Shown: positions 22,630-33,410 of the stretch, piece by piece | Numbering within the stretch: position 1 is the first letter of the stretch | Layout of the letters: every line of letters starts with the position of its first letter | Source: Strongylocentrotus droebachiensis | Taxonomy: Eukaryota; Echinodermata; Echinoidea; Camarodonta; Strongylocentrotidae | Reading direction: 5' to 3' | Length of the DNA: 64,000 bases | Assembly: GCA_035222895.1 (NCBI GenBank) | Contig: JAVYIG010007914.1 | Span: 31,470-95,469, forward strand | Program-made: the position numbers and the translations under genes | The notes under the pieces: generated by a model | What the model was told of the DNA's origin: nothing | What the model saw: the letters and a program-made list of their open reading frames with translations, nothing else | Databases searched by the model: none

Positions 22630-23215
22630 AGCAATTGTGTATGAGGGTGACCCCCCGCCCCCCCCCCCCCCCCCAGGTCAGGCTATTGTGTTGTGTGCTT
22701 AAGAGAGGGGGTAAAAGGACATTGTGTATGTCGAGGGGATTAGTGGTCTACATTTTGTGTTTGGGGTTAATTAAGGATATTGCGTGTGTGTGGGGGGGGG
22801 GGGGACTAAGGACATTGTGAGCTGGGGTGGGGGTTGAACATTGTGTTTTTGTGTTTAGAGGGGTTAGGGCATTGTTTGTGTGCATGTGTGTGTGTGTGCG
22901 TGGGATAACTGGGATATATATATCATACAAAAGAAAAGTTACTATAGATTGTCTACCCCCCTCCAAAAAGAAAAAGAAAAAAAGTGAGCACTTTTTTTTT
23001 GCCCCCCCCCCCCCTTGAGCGTCAGGGGGGGGGGGGGGCCATGCCCCCCCCCCCGAAAAGCTAAAAATCACGGGTTTTTACATGATTTATTATTCCACTG
23101 GGGTGTGGACACTGTGAGTTGGTGGGGCGGGGGTTGGACATTGTGTGCTTTTTTAAGGGGGTTAGGGCATTGTTTGCGTGTGTGTGTGTGTGGGAGGGGG
23201 GGGGGCTAGTGTGTG
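22630..23215. repeat. Degenerate G/T-rich minisatellite with long C/G runs
   Basis: Units such as GGACATTGTGTGTG and GGGGTTAGGGCATTGTTTG recur, most clearly at 22818-22910 and 23117-23205, separated by GT tracts and G or C runs. The open frames here are artefacts. Run lengths may be unreliable. Confidence 0.65.
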
Positions 23216-24244
23216 TATAGAAATGTTATTATAGATTGAATGACCGACTCGATTAAATACTCGCTATTCTCTTCATATCTTCAAATGCACATCCGGATTT
23301 AATGAAATTGTGGTTTAGAGGCATCAGAGCGAATGGTTTCTGTCAGTGTCATGAGATTTGATGTAATAATAATCACAATATGATACATGTATAAATATAT
23401 AGATTTTTTTTCTTTTTCATGGTTGGCAGTTTGCAAACGTTATGGGTGGCATTGAAGTTGTACCACCCTATATGCCGGGGGAAAAATGCCATCAGCTACA
23501 TTTCGCAAAAATTCCTAGTTGTAGAGCATACGAAAGAGAAGAAAAAAATCATAACTTGCTCGACATGTATTATGTACGTGTTCATTCTGAATAAACAAAA
23601 CAGGCCCTCTCCCCCCCCCCCCCCAAAAAAAAGACAGTTTTTATTCTTCTTTGTTTACATTGTGCAACTGTAATTAAGCGCACGTCCGCACGTCATAGGG
23701 CGCGGCATTACGGGGTGTAAACAATCCTAATGTCGCAGTCATTACGTCGTATTTTCAGCTCATTTCCCGTTTAAGAGGCTTAGGAATCTTGATTTCCATC
23801 ATCCCAGCTGAAACAGGAAACCAGAATTCGCTCCGATCCGCGATCCGCACAGTGCCGCTTCATTGCGTCACACGCATATCAATTTGTTCCTTCCTCCCGC
23901 CGCCCCATAGAGGCTACACACAAGCTTATGCATGCGGACGATTGAGTAGTTTCCAAAACCAATTACCACCTGGTAAGTATGGGGATATCTTTCTTAAATG
24001 TATAATTATGTAAACATACATGTATGTATGTATAGGCCTATGTTGTATAAATGCATGTACTTGTAACGAAGTAAATATATATGTTGTGTATATGTATATG
24101 CAGTCAAATATTTCAACACTATACCCTTCACCTATCTTGCCATTATGTTGTTTATGTATTCCATACACTCCATTGCTACTATGTTGCAGTCCTCTTATTT
24201 TCCCCTCTTCTTTCTCTTTCTCCAAGCTCTCTATCCTCCTCTCC
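23216..24244. other. No gene
   Basis: AT-rich spacer with a C run at 23609-23625. Nothing recognisable. Confidence 0.45.
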
Positions 24245-24506
24245 TCTTTGCCTATCCCTTTCTTCCTTTCTTCCTTTCTTCCTTTCTTCCTTTCTTCCAT
24301 TTATTATGTATAATTGTATTTGTGTATTCGGGCGTACCCATTACAAGCTCTGTTTATCGGGTTTCGCGCCTTCTTCCTTGTAATACAAGTTCTTTAATTA
24401 TATTTATGATCCTACGTATAAGTTGTATTGTTTGAACAGATGTCAAATATGTTGTCAAATCGAATGGAAGAAAATAAATGTTCATTTGAATTGAATTGAA
24501 TTGAAT
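24245..24506 (+). mobile_element. CTTT microsatellite and a LINE-like 3' tail
   Basis: A CTTTCTTC repeat at 24262-24298 precedes a noncoding stretch ending AAAATAAATGTTCATTTG and then repeated GAATT units (24486-24505). A short tandem repeat right after AATAAATG is the usual signature of the 3' end of non-LTR elements. No coding part is attached. Confidence 0.5.
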
Positions 24507-24751
24507 GTCCCATTTGCAGGCCCCCCAAAAAATGAAAAGGTTAAATTTCAACGGCATTTGAAAAAAAATACTAATTTAGAACTTCTCTAAACAAAATGGG
24601 GCTTGAAAATGTCTTTAAGTGGGAAAATAACGACTATTATTTGTCGAATCGACTTAAGAGCTATAAAGCCAGTAAGTAATAATCTGCGCTAAGATTTAAT
24701 CAGTTTAATTGTGGCCATTACATGAAGTGGGTTATTGATGTAGACAAATGC
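24507..24751 (+). pseudogene. Repeat-borne reading frame of unknown family, copy 2
   Basis: Matches 19868-20220 in reverse. KVKFQRHLKKNTNLEL and LKMSLSGKITTIICRIDL are readable, but an in-frame stop and frame loss follow. See copy 1; function unknown. Confidence 0.55.
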
Positions 24752-25248
24752 TCATTTGTGTACACTGTTGGTCATAATAGGGGAATAATTATATTTACCA
24801 CAATTATGGAATGATTTTGACAATGATTTATTCCTAATAGATTAGATTTAGATAGATTTTTTTGAATGATAATTTGTGAGTGTTTGTTTTGCGTTACTGC
24901 TAAAGCATGTGTATGCTACTATGATAATCAACTACGGGACCTACGTCCTTAAGTCATAACTGACAGTAATATATATATATATATATAAATATATATTTCG
25001 TCTCTCTGCAGCAGAGATGGGGACATCCTCCTACCTGAATAAAGCTAGAACTTCAAAAATGCATTTCAGCCCAATTTATCTTTGAATAAAGTCAGTAGTA
25101 AATCACACAAGTCAAATTAAGAGGCAAATATTTTGATGAAGAAAATATATTGAAAAATTAAACTATTTTATGTACAGTGTTATACATGCATGTCACTAAT
25201 TTGAGTAATTTGCATAATAATTCCCCTATTTTTTCTCTCCAATAACAG
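24752..25248 (+). promoter_or_regulatory. Upstream region of the NLR gene
   Basis: AT-rich sequence with an (AT)n tract at about 24970-24999. TCTCTCCAATAACAG at 25234-25248 is a plausible splice acceptor, so a noncoding first exon and the promoter may lie here or further upstream. No convincing core promoter motif can be assigned. Confidence 0.3.
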
Positions 25249-25326
25249 GATGTCTTGCTTGGGTTATCATCCATGTACTTTTCCAGCGGACTGAGATTCT
25301 GTCGAATGAGAAGGACGTCTAGCACC

Positions 25327-25409
25327 ATGGATGGATTCTGCCTTCTCTATCTGCTCATGATTCTCCTAATGAGATCTGGTGATGCTGAAACCAACCCTGG
25401 ACCAGACAG
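25327..25409 (+). CDS. NLR receptor, exon 1: hydrophobic leader with 2A-type motif
   Basis: The ATG at 25327 is in a strong context (AGCACCATGG). It encodes 27 residues plus two bases: MDGFCLLYLLMILLMRSG, then DAETNPGP, then D. The donor AGACAG/GTCAGT leaves in phase 2 and fits exon 2. The leader is signal-peptide-like and ends in the ribosome-skipping 2A pattern D-(V/I)-E-x-N-P-G-P, with the usual V or I replaced by alanine. N-terminal 2A signal sequences are known on sea urchin NLR proteins. There, skipping separates the leader from a cytosolic receptor, while failure to skip sends the protein to the secretory pathway. An upstream in-frame ATG at 25273 exists but has a poorer context and would bury the leader. 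Confidence 0.88.
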
Positions 25410-26110
25410 GTCAGTTTATATGTATTTGAAGCTTATTTCCTTTTCTTTATTGCAACTTTTCTGATTATAAAAGCTTAACCTCACATACCTGTACATTTAT
25501 TGTATTGTATTTTATTGTATTTATTAAACTTCATTGATGTACATCAATATTCTGTTTATAAACATATAATCGCTTTACAATGTAATGTAACAAATCAATA
25601 TTCTGTTTGAAAACATATATGTCATACCATGTAATGTAAAATATCAATATTCTGTAAACATATATACCGTATAAATCAATTTATAATGCAGTGTTTATAG
25701 GAAAACAGAAGGAAAATTATATCCAGCAGAAACACTCTTTTTTCTTTTAGTAATAACATGACATAATTACCCATTGGGGTATACGCCTTGAGTATGCATG
25801 CTTCAATATATATATACCTTTAAATAAATCTTATCAGTTATTTATGTAGCTTAATAAAAAAAGATAGGTATGCGCATAGTGAAGCTGCTGGTACTAACAG
25901 TGCTCAACTGTAGGAGCTAGTGTACATATCTGTAGGTTAGGGTAGTTTATTCTTCTATGCAGTTGTACAGTCTGTTTCACCTGAATGTTCATCAGCAACT
26001 GAACTAAACTTTCAAAGTATGAAGATATAGGTGCTTAAGTGAATGTACGGTAGGGGTTACAACACAATAAGTAATAAAGAGATGCTTGATAACATGTGTT
26101 TTTATTACAG
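25410..26110. other. NLR intron 1
   Basis: AT-rich; TATTCTGTTT repeats at 25547-25660 form a short degenerate tandem (AATATTCTGTTTATAAACAT-like units). Ends TTTTATTACAG. Confidence 0.75.
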
Positions 26111-26397
26111 GATTGTCAGTGAGGAGGAATTCATAAAGCTGTCTAAGCTGATTGAACCTAGCTACTACAAAGAGGTGGGCGTTCACCTGGACATCCCCAA
26201 TGCAGAGCTTGGTCAAATCATCGTGCAGCATCTGCTAAATACCAGTGATGCATTGATGACAGTGTTTACGAGATGGAGAGACAAACAGCCTCAAGGCACA
26301 GACATCAGGGCTCTTCTTGCAGAAGGATTAGAAAAAAGTAACTTAGGGTCCCTCTCTGGCAAACTACTCGCTGGCAGTCTAGTCCTGAAGCGGACAG
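26111..26397 (+). CDS. NLR receptor, exon 2: Death domain
   Basis: The acceptor is TTTATTACAG and the donor GTGAGA; entry completes the AG/G codon from exon 1 and exit is phase 1. The roughly 95 residues have the death-fold pattern: FIKLSKLIEPSYYKEVGVHL, then the small LDIPNAELGQI turn, HLLNTSDALMTVFTRW (helix with the conserved W), and IRALLAEGLEKSNL as the last helix. Death-fold domains recruit signalling partners by like-with-like contacts. A Death domain directly after the leader and before NACHT is the usual order for sea urchin NLRs. No second death-fold domain is visible. Confidence 0.85.
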
Positions 26398-27414
26398 GTG
26401 AGAATAAGAAGGAAAGCATGTCGGCTTACCGCAAGAATGTCTTTACTGCCATTGATAATGTATTGCTTTTTCAGGCAGCCAACTAACACTGTTTTGAATT
26501 TGTTCTCGTTTGGTACAAATAGTGTTACAGCAGGACATCCCACTAGACAAACAGCCCACAAGACTGATACTGCCAGTCTGATGAACCCTCAACATAGTTG
26601 TCAAAAAACCCATGAGACTGACATATCAGTCTCGTCGGCTTGTCAGTCCATTGGTCATTGGTCTCATAGACCTTCTTACAACTTTCAGATGGTTTGCTAG
26701 ACAGATATTGTCGGTCTTGTGGGCTGTGGCCATTAGTACATGATTACAGACCCACTTACTTTGTGCTCAGTAAGGGAGATTAGTTTTACATGAAGCTGTA
26801 AAAGGATTGTCATTCAAATTTCTTCGCATTTCAAGTGCAGCCATTTTCTGACTTTTTTTGGTCAAGTCATGCTCATCTTTTGACAGCTAATGAAAATTGT
26901 CCCATTTACAAAGTCGTTTTTTCTTTTGTGACCTTATTGTCAGCCCCAAAATTGAGAATTTTTGGTATGTGTGTACAAAACAAAAAGGAAACTACATTTC
27001 ACTCAGTTCTTCCTTCATTGCGTGGAATTGTTCTTTGAGCTGTAATTTATAAAGTTTATAAGGTTCATCATTATTGACCAAAATGTTAGCGATGGAAATG
27101 AATGATATTTACATGTTATATATGGATGCATAAATAGACATGTATATATCCAAAAAAGACATCCAAAAAAGACAAATTCTATTGAGATACTTTTAAGTAA
27201 GAAAAGAAAACAAACATTGACATGTCATGCATGAACAATAGTATGTGTACACATTAAAATGCATAGACAATAAATTATCATCTGTTCTCATTGAATCAAA
27301 CAATAAATACATCAGAATTTTGTTCTTATGTTCATGTGTATGTTACAAATATCCTCAAACAAAATTTTTGATATTCAGAAAAAAATTGTCACACTTATAT
27401 TATTAAATTTTAAG
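26398..27414. other. NLR intron 2
   Basis: Contains a small foldback element at 26551-26727; the rest is AT-rich. Ends TTAAATTTTAAG, a T-rich but otherwise weak acceptor. Confidence 0.7.
26551..26727. mobile_element. Foldback element with ACAGCCCACAAGAC ends
   Basis: ACAGCCCACAAGAC at 26551-26564 is inverted at 26714-26727. The interior has repeated AGTCTGATGA, GAGACTGACA and CAGTCTCGTC motifs. Noncoding, about 177 bp, in an NLR intron. Confidence 0.7.
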
Positions 27415-29060
27415 GTGTACCTGTTACAATGCCAGGATCACAGACCCAACCACTTTCTCCTGACCTCATCAAGAGATGTGCAGATGATTTAAAATCCAAA
27501 TACCGGACAACTCTCTGTAAGATCAGAGCTGATCCTCTCATCCCAATTTCCATTGTGCAATTGGACGACATGTACACAAACCTTGTCCTGGAAGAGGAAT
27601 ATCGACAACGTAAGCGACCACTTGAGTACAGGGATCTCTTTGATCTTAAAGTCAATGGAGAGTTCCCCAAGCGGATCATGATTCAGGGAGAGGCTGGGGC
27701 TGGAAAGACAACATTCTGTGCTAAGATTGCCTGGGACTGGATAAATGACAGCCCTGTTGTCCCAAAGTTTGTGTGGGTACTTGTTGTCCCTTTTCGTGAA
27801 GCCAGGCAATACACGATCGGGGAGATTGCTAAGTCGTATCTCTCCAAGGACAACCCAGCAACAGCCTGCCAGATCACCGAGTACATCCGTTCAAATGCAA
27901 AAGATGTATTCATTGCGTTTGATGGATTAGATGAGTTTGGTGGCAAGGTTGCACAGCAAAGGAAAACTAGTTCAAAGTTAGAATGTCTCCAGCCAAAGTC
28001 TGCAGATCAAACCAAGGCTAGAGGAAGTTCTTCAGAAAGAGGTGACATTGAACTTATAGACATTCTTCGTTCAGATGAACTTGCCGCTTGCCCGGTGTTG
28101 GTGACAAGTCGCCCATGGAAGGTCGCAGAGATTAGATGGGATGATAGTCTGAGCAAACAGTACACTTTCATTTTTGTGGAAGGTTTTAGCGAGGAGAATG
28201 TGGAGGTTTACATTCACAAGTACTTTGAAGACGATGTGGCCACAGCAGATCAGCTTATCCAATTAACCAAAGACAATGTCATCATATCTGATAATATAGC
28301 CCCGTATCCTATCTACATAGCTATGCTCTGTCTTATGTGGAGAGAACTTGGTGACGAAAAACAAGAAAAGTTTAAGTCATTTCAAACCTTTTCTCAAATA
28401 TTTGATGAAATGTTTGAATTCTTGAAGGTGCATTATGCTCAGAAAAAGATCACAGATTTAGGCAGCCCATCTTTCCAAGCCCATCGCTCCCGAACTGAGA
28501 AGATCTTGGAACCAGTTGCCAAAGTTGCTTTTATCGGGCTACAAGAAAACACCCTTATTTTCAAAGAAGGTGATTTTGAACATTGCTCAGACTCCATTGA
28601 AACAGCTTGCAGAGTAGGGGTGCTGTCTCAGGAGAAAAAAATGTCATCTTTATTTGATAAGAGCAGTCCGTTCCTGCAGTCTACTATCTTTTTTCCACAT
28701 AAACTATTTCAGGAGTACATGGCTGGGGTCCATTTTGCTTCCCTGTATGAATTAGATCACAATGAATTCAACAGGCTGATTGAGCAAGTTGTGCTGCCTA
28801 GAATGGGAGAGTTTAGGTATCTCCTGTACTTCACTGTATCGCGGGACAAAACCATTGCAAACCATGTCATGAAATGCATGGTACAGGGTAACACCCCAAA
28901 GCAATGGAATATGAATTTCTTGGTTGATGTATCCCTTGAAAGTCAAGACCTAGATACCGCATCCTTGTTGAGGAGTGCAATTTCATCTATGAAAATAACC
29001 TCAACCATGACAGCACACACCATAGCAGGCTATGTATTCACTGGACTACATAAAGATGTG
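27415..29060 (+). CDS. NLR receptor, exon 3: NACHT nucleotide-binding domain
   Basis: One 1,646-nt exon enters in phase 1 (joining exon 2 as GGT) and ends in phase 0 at GATGTG/GTAAGT. Counting from the ATG at 27429, residues 87-95 are the Walker A loop GEAGAGKTT. Residues 160-169 are the Walker B strand VFIAFDGLDE, followed by FGG as is common in NACHT proteins. Residues 223-230 (VLVTSRPW) are the sensor strand. Helical regions to about residue 540 fit the NACHT-associated winged-helix and superhelical parts. NACHT NTPases switch receptors from an ADP-bound off state to an oligomeric on state. All key residues are present and there is no frameshift, so it looks functional. A polar, probably disordered insert (QPKSADQTKARGSSSERG) lies between Walker B and the sensor. 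Confidence 0.93.
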
Positions 29061-29100
29061 GTAAGTTTGATATCTTACATACATTAATAAGTATTATTAT

Positions 29101-29823
29101 TTAAATGGGATGTCCACCCTCATATTTATTTAGTTTGAATAGAAGCAGACAATGAAAAAATAGGTCAGTGACAGTTTAAGCAAAATGTGATTAAAATGAT
29201 TCAAAATTCATAACTTTCCTATTTTAAATCGGATATTGCTCAGACTTTCAATAATCTGTTTCTCTCATTTGTCTGCTTTTATTAAAGGTAATACAAAGTT
29301 TTGGGAAATTTTGAAATTGGGTGGATAGTGATTCTTTGCAATTTTGATATATTTGGATGCCCCTGTGGATGTATTATAAGCACTAGAAAATTTAGCCCTT
29401 AAAACGTTTCTGCTTTCGAGAAAAAATTGAATATAACAATTTACCGGTGCTCCCGGTAAATTTTGATAAATTTCAAATAGCGCCTAATTCCGTACAATGG
29501 TAGCTGCGACCATGAACATCTCAGAATATGTAGTTTTTATATACAATTTCCAAACGGGAATAGCAAATAGGTATTTTAGTCAAGAAACCTTGTTTTATAG
29601 CTTAATTAATATCTTGACCTTGAAAGGGAGCTTTACAACATAAAGAGTTATTTATTTACAATTTCATAACTTCAGACTCGATTTCAACCGCGACAACGAT
29701 CACTGAATATTGTAGGATCGCATATGCTTCCAATATGTTCATTTGAACCAAATTCATGACCCCATACCAAAACTTTGTATTACCTTTAAACCAACTCAAT
29801 ATGAGGGTGGACTTCCCCTTTAA
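29101..29823. mobile_element. TTAA-flanked element, family C, interrupted by family B
   Basis: TTAA at 29101-29104 and 29820-29823 flank the ends ATGGGATGTCCACCCTCATA and TATGAGGGTGGACTTCCCCT. Without the nested element it is about 211 bp. It lies in NLR intron 3. A fragment of the same family is at 15382-15431. Confidence 0.85.
29282..29789. mobile_element. TTAA-flanked MITE, family B, copy 2, nested in family C
   Basis: TTAA at 29282-29285 and 29786-29789; TIR AGGTAATACAAAGTTTTGG. It aligns end to end with the complement of 16641-17150, with scattered substitutions and small indels. Insertion was into a TTAA inside the family-C element. Confidence 0.9.
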
Positions 29824-30531
29824 TTGGAATTCCATCAGTCATCTATAGACATGCATTTTTTTGAGAATGGGTCTTTAATATGCCTATTTTCCACTATTTA
29901 ACATCCATGACCTTATACCTTATAATCTGTGATATAATCAAATCAGGGGGGGGGGGGGTGGTGATATGAAACGTATTGCCCTCATCTCCAGCTCAGACAT
30001 TGTGATAATACTTGGGCAGTATCATTTTATATACCCATCACTGTTATATGGCATATGACAAATATCAACGGTACTATTTGAATATTAAGGTTTATTGGAT
30101 TACCACCCTTGTCTGGTCAGAAAATAAGCCATCTTTTTTAAATTGCATTCTACACCGCAGTTTTGCTGCAACCAGTCCTCTTGATAATTTAATGCTCAGA
30201 CTTCAGAGTAACCTTTTTGATGACTGAAATAATTTAGGGCCCTTTAAAAATGTCATTTTTTACCATGCTGCATTACAGACAAAATTTTATACCAGACCTT
30301 CCTTTGCAAAAAAAGATTGGGATCATAGACTTCATAGCACTACTCTGATGATATGGACTACCATAAAAAAAATACACATTCTGTAAGCATTCATTGAGAC
30401 AATCTTAATGCTAGCCGAGTGACAAAAGCATCAACAAAATTTGAGGTGGTCTTAAACTTTAGAAATGGACTCTTATTTTCTTATATTATAATATTTGTTT
30501 CTTTTGTTTTTGTTTTTGCTTTTGATTTAAG
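29824..30531. other. Remainder of NLR intron 3
   Basis: AT-rich with a G run at 29947-29958. The open frame at 30012-30227 lacks any similarity. Ends TTTTGATTTAAG. Confidence 0.6.
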
Positions 30532-30687
30532 ATCGATCTTAATGGTGGAAAATTTGGACCAATTATATCACATGATTTGGCGGAGATGATATGCTCTGTG
30601 CCCTCTCTAAAGGATGTTTCAATAGAAATTACAACCTTGCACAGTGACTTCTATGCATTTCTTGCTAAAGAAGGAAACAAGTCCAAG
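30532..30687 (+). CDS. NLR receptor, exon 4: first LRR-like exon
   Basis: 156 nt, 52 codons, phase 0 at both ends; acceptor TTTGATTTAAG, donor GTGAGT. It reads IDLNGGKFGPIISHDLAEMI and then CSVPSLKDVSIEITTLHSDF. It has the layout of the later LRR exons (CSMPNLTELRL followed by a phenylalanine-rich turn) but is more diverged and lacks the STLNAKASTLQ ending. In NLRs the LRR region usually senses ligands or holds the receptor inactive. Confidence 0.78.
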
Positions 30688-31479
30688 GTGAGTGAAAATA
30701 CATATTGTAATGTCATATTGAGGAGGGGGGGGGCGGGTCTTTGTCAAGACGCAGGAAATTGTGAGAGATCACTGTGATTACAGTCGGGGAAAAAAGTTAG
30801 GTGTGGTCTTCTTCTTTTTCTGTTTGGGCTCAATGGCGATTAGTCAGTTGTGACTATTGGCGCCAAATTTCTTTACGTCACATGATTATGTCTCTCGTTA
30901 CTATTTTTTCTTCTTTTTTATAAATATTTATCTATCTTTTTAAATAATATCGAAAAATAATATCGAAACAGTTTTGTGCAACTTACCAAATTAACCACAC
31001 ACCCCCACTCAGTTTCACATAGCGTTTGCCCTGCCCTTGTCTAAACGATGCCATCTTACCACTCAGCGAATTACATTACGATGACTTTTCGGCGGGCCTT
31101 GGTAACTCAGGCATAGGCTACAGGGGGCGTTTGTGTACCTAAGTGTTATAAGGGGTTCATATTCATTCTCAAAATTTGAAAATAAGACAAAATGTAAGCA
31201 AAACATTTGTGGGCTTGGTTTGTGTTACTTTACAGTGCGGATGATTTGTTATATATCTATATAGATATCAACACACACACAACATATATAAATATGCATA
31301 TAATTATATACCTAGATACCTACACACATGCATATGCCTCTATATTAATCTACGTACACTACCATGCGGGCTTGTCCCAAATGAAAGAATTGTGTTGAGC
31401 ATTTTGTTAAAATACGTAATTCTGTTAAGTACAGCTTCCGATGTTCGCTACTTTATTGAACCTCTTGAAATTTAGAATA
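30688..31479. other. Start of NLR intron 4
   Basis: Intron 4 (30688-36784) is 6.1 kb and mostly mobile DNA. This first part has a G run at 30724-30735 and AT-rich sequence, nothing recognisable. Confidence 0.55.
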
Positions 31480-31690
31480 TCATGTTGGGATTGTTACATT
31501 ATTATTATCATTTGTATGTATTCATTCATTAATATTATTATTATTGTATTATTATTCTTATTATTATCATCATTATTATTATTATTATCATTTTTTATTA
31601 TTATTTTTGTTGCTTTTTTATTTTATTTTATTATTACATTATGTTGTTGTATTTTTAATTTACTGAGTGTAATTCAGCTTAGGGCCATGT
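31480..31690. repeat. ATT/ATC trinucleotide-rich tract
   Basis: Repeated ATTATTATT with ATC and TTT interruptions. The leucine/isoleucine open frame across it is an artefact. Confidence 0.8.
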
Positions 31691-31734
31691 ATACTATTGT
31701 ATTATGTTTCGCTATTCATTGTTCTCTACACGAG

Positions 31735-32913
31735 GGAGGTATTACTACACAAATGATGCAACTGTTGTGGAAGAAAAATTAACTGTTGCGTTAAACAGAG
31801 TCATGGCATGGATTAAGGAAAATCGTCTTGTTCTTAACACTGAAAAAACTTATGTCATGTTAATAGGCTCACCTGCTAATCTCAAGAAAATTGAATCTTT
31901 CACCATTTCATTAAACGGCAATTTCGTCGCTGTTTTCACGAAGTGACGGTAGTAAAAAAAAAACTGCATTCACTTTGCGTTACGATTTTCCTCACTACCG
32001 TCACTTCGTGAAAACAAGGACGATTTGATCAAAATAGTTCAATTCACCAAATGCTTAGGACTTTTGATAGATGAAGAATTGAAGTGGTCTAAACAAATCG
32101 AAAACGTAAGTAAACTTACCCAGAAAAACATTAGCATGATAAAGAGAGCAAAGAGTTTTTTGCCTCAAAAATCCTTAAAGTTACTTTATAACAGTCTAGT
32201 GTTGCCACGATTAGATTACTGCTCTGTTGTATGGTCGAACCGATTTCATTCTCATACAACTAAGCTGCAAAAAATTCAAAAGAGGGCCGCAAGAATAATA
32301 TTGAACAAGACATATGACACACCGTCGGCTGATTTGTTCACAAGTCTTAAATGGATGACACTAGACAAGCGGTTTGAGTTAAGTCGCGTTATGATGATAT
32401 ATAAATGCGTTCATAACTTAGCACCTTCTTACCTTCAGGTAGGCTTAATCAATCATAATGATGTACATGAGCATCATACAAGGCAAATAAACAGTGGATG
32501 TTTACGTGTGCCTATATTTCACACTGATTGTTATAAGTGTAGCCCAATTGTTTCTTCCATATTTGAATGGAATAAGCTAGATAATTCATTGAGAACGGCT
32601 TCCTCTGTCAATTCAGAGATTGTTTAAACAAAGTTGTAATTTGTGAATGGCTCAGCCGTACATACACTACGTGCATGTTCTGTAATATTTACATGACTTA
32701 TTCACATAATTGCGACTTAATTAATATTTTCCTATTGACATTACTGTTTACTAAGTTAATGATTCATGTTTATTTTGCAAACGAGTATTATTTTTGTAAC
32801 TGTTCTGTATAAATGTTATAAACGATGTAAATATGTTCATTCAGGGCCCCATGTAGGTGAATGGGCTACCCTGTCAAAAGATTAGAAATAAATAAATAAA
32901 TAAATAAAAATTA
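31735..32913 (+). pseudogene. 5'-truncated CR1/Jockey-type LINE, C-terminal half of RT and 3' tail
   Basis: It starts at the catalytic block, here YYYTNDATV where active elements have YADD, and continues MAWIKENRLVLNTEKTYVM. It is broken by a 98-bp MITE at 31925-32022, then resumes as FTKCLGLLIDEELKW, SLVLPRLDYCSVVW, LQKIQKRAARIILN and ending near 32627. The 3' tail has CAGGGCCCCATGTAGG and a run of AAATAAAT to about 32910. 5' truncation is normal for LINE insertion. Apart from the MITE and the altered catalytic block the frame is open for about 290 codons, so it is fairly young. It lies in sense in the NLR intron. Confidence 0.9.
31925..32022. mobile_element. 98-bp palindromic MITE, copy 2, inside a LINE ORF
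   Basis: Flanked by ATTT at 31921-31924 and 32023-32026. The ends CGTCGCTGTTTTCACGAAG and CTTCGTGAAAACAAGGACG are the same as in the copy at 20434-20530. Removing the element and one ATTT joins GGCAATTT to GATC and keeps the LINE frame open. Confidence 0.95.
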
Positions 32914-32915
32914 CT

Positions 32916-33410
32916 TCATGGTAGGAACGAACCGTACGACAGTCTATTGTTTACTGGACTCACTCTTAAGTATTCCACGATTTTTCCCGGTTGAGATTCC
33001 TTTATTTCTCTTAAAAACACAGCCCTTTCTATAATATAGTTAGGGCAATATACTAAAAAGTGTTTTACCGTCTCTATTTCATGGCATCTATTACAAAAAC
33101 CAGTGGGATGAATTCTCAATCTGAGGAGATCCTGATTAAGTCCAATGACTCCAAAGCGGAGGCAATGGGTGATTGCTGCATGCTGTCTCTCTAATGAACA
33201 TATGTATTGTTTATTAGCATCTTTTTTAAATGTTTTCAAATGGGAGTTTGTTTTATTCCAACTCTCTTGCCAAAGGAGTTTAGAACTTTTAATGATTAAG
33301 CGTTTCATCTCTGACAAAGTTAGATTATTATTGACTTCTGTTTCTTCACTAATGCGGCCTTTGCGTGGAAATCCACTATCTCGTGGTTTTTTCCTGTTTG
33401 GGACCGGGGG
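32916..33410 (-). pseudogene. I/Jockey-type LINE 3' coding fragment (RNase H end and zinc-knuckle region)
   Basis: On the minus strand, DSGFPRKGRISEETEVN (near 33400) resembles the GIPGNExAD end of a retroelement RNase H. The frame 33317-32916 then carries KLLWQESWNKTNSHLK, HCLRFGVIGLNQDLLRLRIHP, the CNRCHEIETVKHFLVYCP cysteine/histidine knuckle, and ends near 32916. This order is typical of the C-terminus of RNase H-bearing non-LTR elements. It abuts the poly-AAAT tail of the + strand LINE end to end, so two different LINEs are joined tail to tail. Confidence 0.72.

Noticed and set aside
28752..28946. Minus-strand frames opposite the NACHT exon
   Set aside because: Shadow frames of a well-supported coding exon.
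32025..32627. 200-codon open frame as an independent gene
   Set aside because: It is the continuation of the LINE reverse transcriptase interrupted by the 98-bp MITE.
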